From Syntrophaceae bacterium (GTDB lineage: Bacteria; Desulfobacterota; SM23-61), in contig PMCE01000085.1 of the NCBI GenBank assembly GCA_003154025.1, positions 18,096 to 25,509 of the forward strand: a DNA stretch of 7,414 nt. The letters run 5' to 3'. A program made the position numbers and the translations under genes. The first letter of the stretch is position 1. Every line of letters begins with the position of its first letter. Positions 1-5,752 of the stretch are shown one piece after another. Under the pieces are notes generated by a model. The model did not search any database. It saw nothing but the letters and a program-made list of their open reading frames with translations, and had not been told where the DNA came from.

Positions 1-130
1 CTTCCCCCCTCCAGGAAAGCTTCGAAAGGGCGGAGGAATTAAAATCGTAGGTGACCACGATGACGTAGAGGACTCCGATCAGGACAACGATCAGCGATCC
101 GACCAGGCCGGCGATCCATTTCCACCGCAT
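1..130 (-). CDS. AsmA-like membrane protein, N-terminal fragment
   Basis: The visible 43 codons begin MRWKWIAGLVGSLIVVLIGV and continue through LYVIVVTYDFN to SKLSWRGE, then run off the left edge. A short positively charged start, one hydrophobic membrane-anchor helix (about residues 6-27) and a T-Y-D-F-N motif just after it are the usual opening of AsmA-family proteins. These are inner-membrane-anchored periplasmic proteins linked to outer-membrane lipid homeostasis. The ATG at 128-130 is preceded by a good ribosome binding site (AAGGGGGT on the minus strand), so this is a real start. It lies 164 bp downstream of the amylase gene on the same strand. Only the N-terminus is visible, so the family call rests on a short motif; any single-pass anchored protein is possible. 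Confidence 0.5.
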   Translation of the reverse strand, partial: MRWKWIAGLVGSLIVVLIGVLYVIVVTYDFNSSALSKLSWRGE

Positions 131-238
131 CAGACTACCCCCTTTCAGACCCAAGAGGGATGAACGCTCAGGAATTTAATCCGGCCATATTTGAAGAGGA
201 AAAACAGACGAACCCGCCAAGATCCAAGCCGCGAAAAG

Positions 239-255
239 GAAATGTTTTTCATTTC
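239..255 (-). terminator. Weak hairpin downstream of the amylase gene
   Basis: On the minus strand a 6-bp stem (GAAATG / CATTTC) closes a five-A loop and is followed by CCTTTT. It lies about 40 bp past the amylase stop codon. The stem is AT-rich and the T-tract is short, so it is a marginal Rho-independent terminator candidate for the amylase gene. Confidence 0.2.
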
Positions 256-256
256 G

Positions 257-284
257 CAATTCCCAATTCGCAATCTACAATTGA
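257..284. repeat. Degenerate 7-bp tandem repeat (CAATTCN), four copies
   Basis: Four consecutive heptamers are visible on the plus strand: CAATTCC, CAATTCG, CAATCTA, CAATTGA. They begin ten bases past the amylase stop codon on its downstream side. The period and the CAAYTC core match the right arm of the array at 6738-6771. No gene overlaps it. Function unknown; it is probably a slippage-derived or mobile intergenic repeat. Confidence 0.6.
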
Positions 285-294
285 TCAGCTGTGC

Positions 295-1764
295 CTAGAA
301 CCGGAAGAAATGAACTCCCCATGGAGGAAGGTCGATGAACAGTCCCGGGCTTTGCATCTCCCCTCCGTCCCGCTCATAAACCTCCCGGGTAAATTCGTCG
401 AAAAGACGCCATTTGCGCCCGGCCAGCTCGTTCCAGGAAAGCTGGACCCGAGCCTGAGCGCTGGAACCGGACAGGTTGACGATCACGAGGGTTCGCTCCC
501 CTTCCCTCCTCCAACACCAGGCAATCAAGTTCAGGTAACTCCGGTTATCCGGCCATCCGCTCCGCTCGCAAAGACGCCACTCCCCTTCTTGGAAGGCGGG
601 CCGACGAATGATCCGAAGAAGGGTTTTGTAAAATGTCTGAAGCTCCGCGTCCACGGGCTCCGGGGGCCTTCTCACCAGGAATACGGGGGGTCTGACCTTT
701 CTTCCCTCCAGCTGTCCCTCATAGAAGAGCTTGGCTCCGGGGAGGCTGGCAAAAGCCACTGCTGCCGCCCGTTCCTGCAGAGGAGAAAATTTGGCTGCGG
801 CGCGCGGCTCATCGTGATTCTCGATGAAACGGACCAGTTTATCCTGGTAGGCCAGGTCGGCGCAGAGATGGAGGCGGATGCCTTCGCCGTTGTCATGGGC
901 CAGACGGTCATAGAGCCTCTTGTCGTAACAGTAGTCGAACCCCTGCCCCTGGAGTTCCCATTCCAGGTCCCAATAGGCCTCGGCCATGAAAAGGAAATGA
1001 GGGGAAACGCGGCGGACTTCCGGAATCACCTCCGACCAGTAATCGCCGGCCGGCGGGGCTCCGGCCCGCTGGCCCCAGGTGCACTGGAAGACCTTGTTCA
1101 TCAAGAGCATGGCCATGTCGCAGCGGACTCCATCGCATTGGGCGGCGATTTCCGAGACGGTCTCCACGACCGCCTGTCGAAGCCCCGGGCGAAAAGCGTT
1201 GATCTGGACCACATCCTCCCAGGCGGGGAAATAAGGGTCTCGCCCGCAGGCGAAGATTCTTCCCCCGCTTTGGGCAAAGGAGATCGGGTCTCTGGCCAGG
1301 TCTTGAGCATCTCCCTGGATGAAAAATTCCGGGTGTCCCGAAACCCAGGGATGGTCCCAGGCCACGTGATTGGGCACGAAATCCAGGATGAGCCGGACGC
1401 CCCGCGCAGCCAGCTTTCCCCGGGCGGCCGCCAGACCGCCAGGACCCCCCAGGGCTTGATCCGCGAGGTAATTGCGGATGCAGTAGGCCGAACCCGCATT
1501 GTCTCTCTCCGTGAAGTCCGGGAGGGCTTGGCGAAAATCCGCCAGCAGGTTCTGGTTTTGCATGGAGATCCGGATCCCCGTCGGGCTCCGCTCCCAGACC
1601 CCCATGAACCACACCGCATCGATCCCCAGGGAACCCAGGCTGTCCCAAACCTCCGAGGGGACATTTCCCAGGTCGATCGGCCGCTGGTATTTCAGGCTGA
1701 GGTCATGGAGCCAGACCCGGGTGTTGATTTCATAAATGACCGGTCTCTTAGGCCAGGGCAGCAT
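295..1764 (-). CDS. Alpha-amylase family (GH13) glycoside hydrolase
   Basis: This is a 489-residue glycoside hydrolase of the GH13 clan, expected to cleave or transfer alpha-glucosidic bonds in maltodextrin, glycogen or trehalose-like substrates. All four conserved GH13 regions are visible in order. Region I is DFVPNHVAWDHPW (about 128-140, with D128, N132, H133). Region II is DGVRCDMAM (211-219), with R214 and the nucleophile D216. Region III is FMAEAYWD (259-266), with the acid/base E262. Region IV is FIENHDEPR (313-321), with H317 and D318. The N-terminus RPVIYEINTRVWL is typical of the first barrel strand, and a small beta domain probably occupies about 395-489. No signal peptide is seen, so it should be cytoplasmic. 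The ATG has a strong site, GGGAGGT, at 1771-1777. No other sugar-metabolism gene is nearby, so the substrate cannot be deduced. A maltosyltransferase-like or trehalose-related activity is also possible. Confidence 0.9.
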   Translation of the reverse strand: MLPWPKRPVIYEINTRVWLHDLSLKYQRPIDLGNVPSEVWDSLGSLGIDAVWFMGVWERSPTGIRISMQNQNLLADFRQALPDFTERDNAGSAYCIRNYLADQALGGPGGLAAARGKLAARGVRLILDFVPNHVAWDHPWVSGHPEFFIQGDAQDLARDPISFAQSGGRIFACGRDPYFPAWEDVVQINAFRPGLRQAVVETVSEIAAQCDGVRCDMAMLLMNKVFQCTWGQRAGAPPAGDYWSEVIPEVRRVSPHFLFMAEAYWDLEWELQGQGFDYCYDKRLYDRLAHDNGEGIRLHLCADLAYQDKLVRFIENHDEPRAAAKFSPLQERAAAVAFASLPGAKLFYEGQLEGRKVRPPVFLVRRPPEPVDAELQTFYKTLLRIIRRPAFQEGEWRLCERSGWPDNRSYLNLIAWCWRREGERTLVIVNLSGSSAQARVQLSWNELAGRKWRLFDEFTREVYERDGGEMQSPGLFIDLPPWGVHFFRF

Positions 1765-1815
1765 GTAAACACCTCCCTTGAAATCCGCAAGTCGCGAGTC
1801 GTAAGGCGTGGGACC

Positions 1816-1858
1816 GCAAAATTTCTTTTACCCCCCTGGCGCCCTCGCGCCTTGCGGC
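1816..1858. repeat. Intergenic repeat copy A (downstream of the OmpA lipoprotein gene)
   Basis: GCAAAATTTCT (1816-1826), GCGCCCTCG (1839-1847) and GCGGC (1854-1858) recur in the same order and orientation at 3382-3408, upstream of the lipoprotein operon. Copy A carries an extra 12-13 bases between the first two blocks. The two copies therefore bracket the two-gene operon as imperfect direct repeats. The gap here between the ompA-like gene and the amylase is only 98 bp. Confidence 0.4.
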
Positions 1859-1862
1859 GTTC

Positions 1863-2891
1863 TTACTCCCGGAACTGCGTCTCGGGCTTCACTCCTTCAT
1901 TCAGGATGATCACTTCCACCCGCCGGTTCTGCTGCTTGCCGCTTACCGTATCATTGCTGGCCACGGGATATTTTTTTCCGTATCCCTTGGCGGTAATCCG
2001 CTCCTCCCCGATCCCTTTGCCGGTCAGGGCTTCTTTTACCGAATCGGCCCGCTTCTGGGAAAGGGTCAGGTTGAATTCATCGCTTCCCACGCTGTCGGTG
2101 TGCCCCTCGATCAGGACATTCCGGTTGGGATGCGCCTGGAGGAATTCAGCCAGTTTGTCCACACTGCGCAGGGCGTCTGAAGACAAGTCCGCTTTGCCGG
2201 TCGCAAACAAGACGTCTCCGATGGTGAGGACGATCCCCCGTTCGGTTTGCTTGGCCTTGAGGTCGGAAAGCTCTCTCATGAGTTGATCCGCCTCGGCCTT
2301 CGCCTTGGCCGCTTTTTCAGATTCCGCCCGCGCCGCCAATCTGGCCTGCTCCGCCTCCGCCTTGGCCCTGGCGGCCCTCTCGGATTCCGCCTGTGCCGCC
2401 ATCCTGGCCTGCTCCGCCTCCGCTTTGGCCTTCGCTGCCTTTTCGCCTTCGGCCATGGCCAAAAGCTTGGCCTGCTCGGCTTCCTTCTGGGCGACCCGCG
2501 CCTCCTGGGTCCGCTTCTGAGCGATGATGTCCGCCGTCTCCTTGCTCACCCGATCGGTATCCCTTTCCGCCATCCGGCCTTCGGCAACGGCCGCGGCGAT
2601 CTGCGCTCTCCTCTCCGCCAGATAAGCCAGCTGCTCTCTCTCTTCCGGGTTTTTCGCCTGCTCCGCCGCCTGGAGAGCTTTCCCGGCTTCGGCAAAAGGA
2701 AGCGGGGCGAAGGCTTCCACATTCCGGTCGGCTTTGACCTGCGAATAGGCCGAGCGGGCGCGCTCTAAACGGTCTTTGGCGATGATGTCCTGCTGCGACG
2801 GAGCGCATCCCCCGAGGAGAAGGACGGCGAAAATTCCCCCGAGGCACAATCCCAACTTCTTTTTCATCGATCCATCGATTATCGAGTGCAC
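1863..2891 (-). CDS. DUF4398 / OmpA-domain lipoprotein
   Basis: This 342-residue lipoprotein probably ties the outer membrane to peptidoglycan. Domains in order: a signal peptide with lipobox LLGGC (acylated Cys29); a DUF4398-like helical segment at about 37-112; an alanine/glutamate/lysine-rich coiled coil at about 115-218 with three 21-residue repeats; and a complete OmpA-like peptidoglycan-binding domain at about 220-331. The last has GHTDSVG (263-269), LSQKRADSV (277-285) and QQNRRVEV (320-327). D266 and R281 have the same 15-residue spacing as the diaminopimelate-binding Asp and Arg known from Acinetobacter OmpA. The start is the GTG at 2889-2891, because AGGAGG lies 8 bases upstream. 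The ATG at 2865-2867, which would give a neater signal peptide (MKKKLGLCLGG), has no such site. It follows the DUF4398 lipoprotein gene after 21 bp and is surely co-transcribed with it. Confidence 0.9.
   Translation of the reverse strand: MHSIIDGSMKKKLGLCLGGIFAVLLLGGCAPSQQDIIAKDRLERARSAYSQVKADRNVEAFAPLPFAEAGKALQAAEQAKNPEEREQLAYLAERRAQIAAAVAEGRMAERDTDRVSKETADIIAQKRTQEARVAQKEAEQAKLLAMAEGEKAAKAKAEAEQARMAAQAESERAARAKAEAEQARLAARAESEKAAKAKAEADQLMRELSDLKAKQTERGIVLTIGDVLFATGKADLSSDALRSVDKLAEFLQAHPNRNVLIEGHTDSVGSDEFNLTLSQKRADSVKEALTGKGIGEERITAKGYGKKYPVASNDTVSGKQQNRRVEVIILNEGVKPETQFRE
2280..2450 (-). repeat. 63-bp tandem repeat encoding the coiled coil (3 copies, last partial)
   Basis: Inside the OmpA lipoprotein gene, three consecutive units encode E-(G/S)-E-(K/R)-AA-(K/R)-AKAEA-(E/D)-Q followed, in the first two, by ARMAAQA or ARLAARA. 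They start at residues 148, 169 and 190, a 21-residue (three-heptad) period. The repeat number sets the length of the helical spacer between membrane anchor and peptidoglycan-binding domain and could vary between strains. Confidence 0.75.
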
Positions 2892-2899
2892 GTTCGATT

Positions 2900-2905
2900 C
2901 CTCCT
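2900..2905 (-). promoter_or_regulatory. Ribosome binding site that decides the GTG start of the OmpA lipoprotein
   Basis: AGGAGG on the minus strand lies 8 bases before the GTG at 2889-2891. It is too far from the in-frame ATG at 2865-2867 (32 bases) to serve it. It sits in the 21-bp gap between the two lipoprotein genes. Confidence 0.65.
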
Positions 2906-2912
2906 CTTAGGA

Positions 2913-3293
2913 TTATTGCTTGGACAGGCGGTCAATTTCCTGGCTCAGGGCATCGATGTTCTTGCGCATCTCCTCCACCCGCTTCTTCGCCTTTTCCGTG
3001 GCCGCTTTGGTGCGCGCGTATTCGGCGTCGACGGAGGCCCGCTCCGCCAGGCGGGTGGCCTTCTCATATTCCTTCTTGGCGTAAGCCTCCCTGGCCTGGG
3101 TCAGATTCTCTTCGGCCGCATTCAACTCCGCGGAGACGGTCAGGGTATCGTTTCCCTCCCTGGCTTCCATGATGGCTTTCTCCCCCGTCGTTATTCTCTG
3201 GCTGGAAAGAGTGCCGTTGGAAGCGCACCCCGCCAACAGGAGGACGAAGACAGCCGCGACCGCTAAAAACGGAACGATCTTTCTTCCTTCCAT
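2913..3293 (-). CDS. DUF4398 domain lipoprotein
   Basis: A 126-residue small lipoprotein. Residues 1-22 form a signal peptide (MEGRKIVPFL then a hydrophobic stretch) ending in the lipobox LLAGC, with Cys23 the likely lipidated residue. Residues about 30-105 match the DUF4398 pattern: helical, rich in Ala, Glu and Lys, with NAAEENLTQAREAYAKKEYE. Residues about 100-126 (KRVEEMRKNIDALSQEIDRL) form a leucine/isoleucine heptad coiled coil. The chosen ATG has AAGGAG at 3300-3305 with a 6-base spacer; an upstream in-frame extension would put 19 polar residues before the signal peptide and is rejected. It is the first gene of the pair with the OmpA lipoprotein. Both carry the same domain, so they may form a helical envelope assembly; no DUF4398 function is established. 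Confidence 0.85.
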   Translation of the reverse strand: MEGRKIVPFLAVAAVFVLLLAGCASNGTLSSQRITTGEKAIMEAREGNDTLTVSAELNAAEENLTQAREAYAKKEYEKATRLAERASVDAEYARTKAATEKAKKRVEEMRKNIDALSQEIDRLSKQ

Positions 3294-3366
3294 TTTCTTC
3301 TCCTTTCGGGTGAAAATATTCGAGTCAGTGTCGGTGCGAGGGTCAGTCAAAGAGGAACCGTAATTC

Positions 3367-3382
3367 CAGTCGAATCTGACTG
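3367..3382. promoter_or_regulatory. Short inverted repeat upstream of the lipoprotein operon
   Basis: CAGTC, six bases (GAATCT), then GACTG. It lies 74-89 bp upstream of the DUF4398 lipoprotein start. It could be an operator or a small hairpin; a 5-bp arm can occur by chance. Confidence 0.25.
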
Positions 3383-3408
3383 CAAAATTTCTCCGCGCCC
3401 TCGGCGGC
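3382..3408. repeat. Intergenic repeat copy B (upstream of the lipoprotein operon)
   Basis: GCAAAATTTCT (3382-3392), GCGCCCTCG (3395-3403) and GCGGC (3404-3408) match blocks of copy A at 1816-1858 in order and orientation. The copy ends in a CTGAAAAAATCTT tail. It looks like a member of a degenerate intergenic repeat family. Confidence 0.4.
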
Positions 3409-3645
3409 TGAAAAAATCTTATTTACCAAAAGGCGAAAAGCCATGCTCCTGGGGACCTTCTAAACTTTCATGATTTCTGCGAGAACTTCGGCGCGAAAAG
3501 TCCCTTAGAAACCCGAGAGCCAAGATCCTGAGGATTTCTCTCATGAAATTTCGTCTCCTCGTCCGTGAACGCCGGGGAATTTCATCCATTATAAATTCTT
3601 TCGATTCTCCTTGCCACTCCCTTTCTCCGGCGAGGAAGACTGAAC

Positions 3646-3662
3646 GGGAAAAGCCTTTTCCC
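3646..3662. terminator. Hairpin downstream of the permease gene
   Basis: A perfect 7-bp stem GGGAAAA/TTTTCCC with a GCC loop lies about 62 bp past the permease stop. No T-tract follows on the minus strand, so intrinsic termination is doubtful. It may protect the 3' end of the transcript or be chance. Confidence 0.25.
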
Positions 3663-3723
3663 CCTTGCGTCGTCCCGGGAATGAACGGGTCCCGCGACTT
3701 TGGCCCAGAAGGGGCGCGGTTCC

Positions 3724-4839
3724 TTAAGGCTTGTTGGGGATCTCCGTCACCGCCTCGTCCATTTCCCCTTCGACCCACGCTTCGAGAAGCCGAAAGGTGA
3801 CGGCGAGCACCACCGGGCCGATAAATATTCCGATGATCCCGAAGGCGATGAGGCCGCCGAGCACCCCCGTAAAGATCAGGACCAACGGCAGGTCGGCCCC
3901 CTTCCTGATGAGCATGGGGCGCAGAAGGTTGTCCAGGGAAACAACCACAATCGCCCAGACCAGGAGGACGGTCCCCCCGAAGTTATGGCCGCCCCAGTAA
4001 AGCCAGATCACCGCCGGGACCAGAACGACCCCGGCACCCACCTGGGCCACGCAGAGCATGAACATGACGGCGCTCAGAACCACCGCGCCCGGTACCCCCG
4101 TCACCGCCAGGCCGATCCCGCCGAGGATTGACTGGGCCAGCGCGGTTACGACGATCCCGAGGGCCACGCCCCGGACCGCCTTCCCGGCAAGGATCACGGC
4201 CTCCTCGCCCCGATGTCCGCCAAGCCGACCGACAAATCGGCGCACACCTCCGGCAGTGGCCTCTCCTTTGGAGTACAGGATCGCGGCGATCACTACGGTG
4301 AGGAGAAATTGGACCACCATCATCCCCACACTTCCGGCCTGGGCCGCGAACCACTGCACCAGCTTGCCGGCGTAGGGCGTCAGGCGCGCGGACCATCCCT
4401 CCTGTCCGGCGGAGGCGATCTCCTGCCAGGCGGCCGAGAGTTTCGGGCCGGCCAGGGGAATTTTTGCCACCCAGTCGGGAGGCGTCGACAGGGCCAGCGT
4501 CCTCAAAGACTTGGCCCAGTCGGCGATCAAGTCCGTGTTCCCCACGATGGTTCCCACGGCAATGGAGAAGGGCGCGACAAAAACCAGCAGCAGGGCCAAC
4601 GTCATCGCGGCCACGGCGAGCCCACGCCTGCCCCAGAGCCGCCTCTGCACCCGCAACATGAGCGGCCAAGTAGCCACGACGATCATCGCCGCCCACACTA
4701 AGGAGGGCAGGAAGGGGCGCAGAATCCAAAAGTTGGCCACAATCAGGACCCCGATCCACAGCACCGCCAGCGTCGTACGCGTGAGGTCTCGCGCGGGAGG
4801 GGTGTTCCTCTCAGGCCCTCTTCCCTTGCTGTCTTCCAT
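3724..4839 (-). CDS. AI-2E (PerM) family transporter
   Basis: A 371-residue polytopic inner-membrane protein of the AI-2E transporter family. Some members export autoinducer-2 and others act as ion/proton antiporters, so the substrate is unknown here. Hydrophobic segments lie at about 21-40, 43-61, 73-99, 172-189, 225-248, 251-282, 289-303 and 318-349. Between the N-terminal and C-terminal blocks is the family's long polar loop (about 100-170). The family signature is clear: SLDNLLRPMLIRKG (301-314), then LPLVLIFTGVLGGLIAFG and GIFIGPVVLAV. The start is the ATG at 4837-4839 (MEDSKGRGPERN), preceded by GGAAGGGGG; this gives the normal family length. An 87-residue upstream extension is open but reads through the intergenic region and is rejected. 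It lies 109 bp downstream of the PagL-like gene on the same strand. Confidence 0.9.
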   Translation of the reverse strand: MEDSKGRGPERNTPPARDLTRTTLAVLWIGVLIVANFWILRPFLPSLVWAAMIVVATWPLMLRVQRRLWGRRGLAVAAMTLALLLVFVAPFSIAVGTIVGNTDLIADWAKSLRTLALSTPPDWVAKIPLAGPKLSAAWQEIASAGQEGWSARLTPYAGKLVQWFAAQAGSVGMMVVQFLLTVVIAAILYSKGEATAGGVRRFVGRLGGHRGEEAVILAGKAVRGVALGIVVTALAQSILGGIGLAVTGVPGAVVLSAVMFMLCVAQVGAGVVLVPAVIWLYWGGHNFGGTVLLVWAIVVVSLDNLLRPMLIRKGADLPLVLIFTGVLGGLIAFGIIGIFIGPVVLAVTFRLLEAWVEGEMDEAVTEIPNKP

Positions 4840-4854
4840 AACGCCCCCTTCCCT

Positions 4855-4874
4855 ACCCCGCGAATATACGGGGT
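4855..4874. other. Hairpin in the leader of the permease gene
   Basis: ACCCCG, eight bases (CGAATATA), then CGGGGT form a perfect 6-bp inverted repeat. It ends 15 bp upstream of the permease ATG and partly abuts its ribosome binding site. It could be an operator, a small attenuating hairpin, or the base of a weak terminator for pagL. No T-tract follows. Confidence 0.35.
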
Positions 4875-4948
4875 CTGGAATGATCATTTTCCGCTCTGAC
4901 CCTGGATAAAGGGGGGAGGGGATAAAGCGAAGGCCGCCATTTCCCCCG

Positions 4949-5752
4949 TCAACGGAAACGAACCCCCACGCCCAGCACGGCCGTTTCCAATCCGATATTG
5001 GATTTGGTAAACCCGAATTTATTCCACAACTGGGCCCCGTTGCTGAAATGCTCCGCCCGCAAAACCATATAGAAAGGGATTTTGTAGATCTCCCGTTCAA
5101 TGCCCAGACCGGCCATCAAGGAAAAATTCCAATTCGTCCCGTTATCCACCAACGGCTTATTCAGCCAGGCGAACCCCGCGCCGAATTCCGCATAGGGCCT
5201 GGTCTTGCCGGAAAGCGGATAATAGAGCCGGTAAAAAGGGGTAATCCCCACCTGGTAATGATCCCAGTCCGCTGTAGGCCAACGGCCCTGCTGTCGGGCT
5301 TTATCGAGGTTTTCCCGAGAAACTTCATCGAGCATCAAAGGGATATTCTTGCCCCATATTTTGGAGAGGCGAAATTCGGCCAGCAGGGATTCGACGAAGC
5401 CGTGCTTTTCGGGAATAAGCAGAGATCCGAACTCCCATTCCCTTGAAAGGGCGATCGTCACCGCGCGATAGTTGGCATATTTCTGGTGGGAAAGAAACTG
5501 CGCCGGCCATCCGTATTCCAAAGAGACCAGATAACTTTTTAACGGGCGCCCCGGCTCTTCCGCGGGCGATCCCGGATCGGCCCAAACCGGATGGATCAGG
5601 AGGAAGAGGGCCGACACGGAGAAAAGCGAAAGGACCCCCTTCCCCAAAGCCTTCCTGAAGAAGCGATATTTTCTCGCACCCCCACACAATCTCCCCGAAT
5701 TCCGGGGACGACACTTCACCGGGAAATCTCTTTCTATCTTGTCTTCTTTCAT
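4949..5752 (-). CDS. PagL-like acyloxyacyl hydrolase (lipid A 3-O-deacylase)
   Basis: A 267-residue predicted outer-membrane beta-barrel enzyme. PagL-family proteins remove the 3-O-linked acyl chain from lipid A, tuning the lipopolysaccharide surface. The C-terminal signature is RAEHFSNGAQ (232-241), matching the PagL H-x-S-N active site: His235 and Ser237. A later NIGLE (252-256) offers Glu256 as the third catalytic residue. The His-to-Glu spacing is 21 residues, against 14 in Pseudomonas PagL, so the loop is longer. Alternating aromatic strands (YLVSLEYGW, YRLYYPL, PYAEFGAGFAWL, FYMVLRAEHF) and a terminal VGVRFR fit a barrel ending in an aromatic motif. A hydrophobic signal core lies at about 39-57, with likely cleavage after VWA (58). 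The cationic region before it is unusually long (about 35 residues), so the true start may be later (GTG codon 12 or TTG codon 36), though neither has a better ribosome site than GAGGG before the ATG. Confidence 0.82.
   Translation of the reverse strand: MKEDKIERDFPVKCRPRNSGRLCGGARKYRFFRKALGKGVLSLFSVSALFLLIHPVWADPGSPAEEPGRPLKSYLVSLEYGWPAQFLSHQKYANYRAVTIALSREWEFGSLLIPEKHGFVESLLAEFRLSKIWGKNIPLMLDEVSRENLDKARQQGRWPTADWDHYQVGITPFYRLYYPLSGKTRPYAEFGAGFAWLNKPLVDNGTNWNFSLMAGLGIEREIYKIPFYMVLRAEHFSNGAQLWNKFGFTKSNIGLETAVLGVGVRFR

Larger units (their letters stand above)
3294..3723. other. 430-bp intergenic region without a convincing gene
   Basis: This holds the leader of the lipoprotein operon on its left and the downstream region of the permease gene on its right. 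Visible elements are a CAGTC/GACTG inverted repeat at 3367-3382, repeat copy B at 3382-3408, an 8-bp inverted repeat ATGAAATT/AATTTCAT at 3543-3550 and 3578-3585, and a 7-bp hairpin at 3646-3662. A minus-strand 41-codon frame (3419-3544, beginning MREILRILAL) has a purine-rich AGGAGA nine bases upstream. It is arginine-rich with no recognisable domain, so it is not called. No clear sigma-70 promoter was found, although TTGACT (3346-3351, minus) upstream of the operon could be a -35 box. Confidence 0.5.

Noticed and set aside
160..2286. A 708-codon open frame on the plus strand, antisense to the amylase and part of the OmpA gene
   Set aside because: It spans two well-supported minus-strand genes and the gap between them, has no plausible ribosome site or recognisable domain, and its composition (Pro, Arg, Gly rich) is what GC-rich antisense reading produces.
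2247..2768. A 173-codon plus-strand frame with leucine/arginine/glycine repeats
   Set aside because: It is the antisense image of the coiled-coil repeats in the OmpA lipoprotein gene.
3543..3800. An 85-codon plus-strand frame after the lipoprotein operon
   Set aside because: It overlaps the end of the permease gene antisense, has only a weak GAGGA upstream and no recognisable features.
4840..5100. N-terminal extension of the permease to a start at 5100
   Set aside because: It would overlap the end of the PagL gene, lacks family similarity, and the ATG at 4837-4839 has a ribosome site and gives normal family length.
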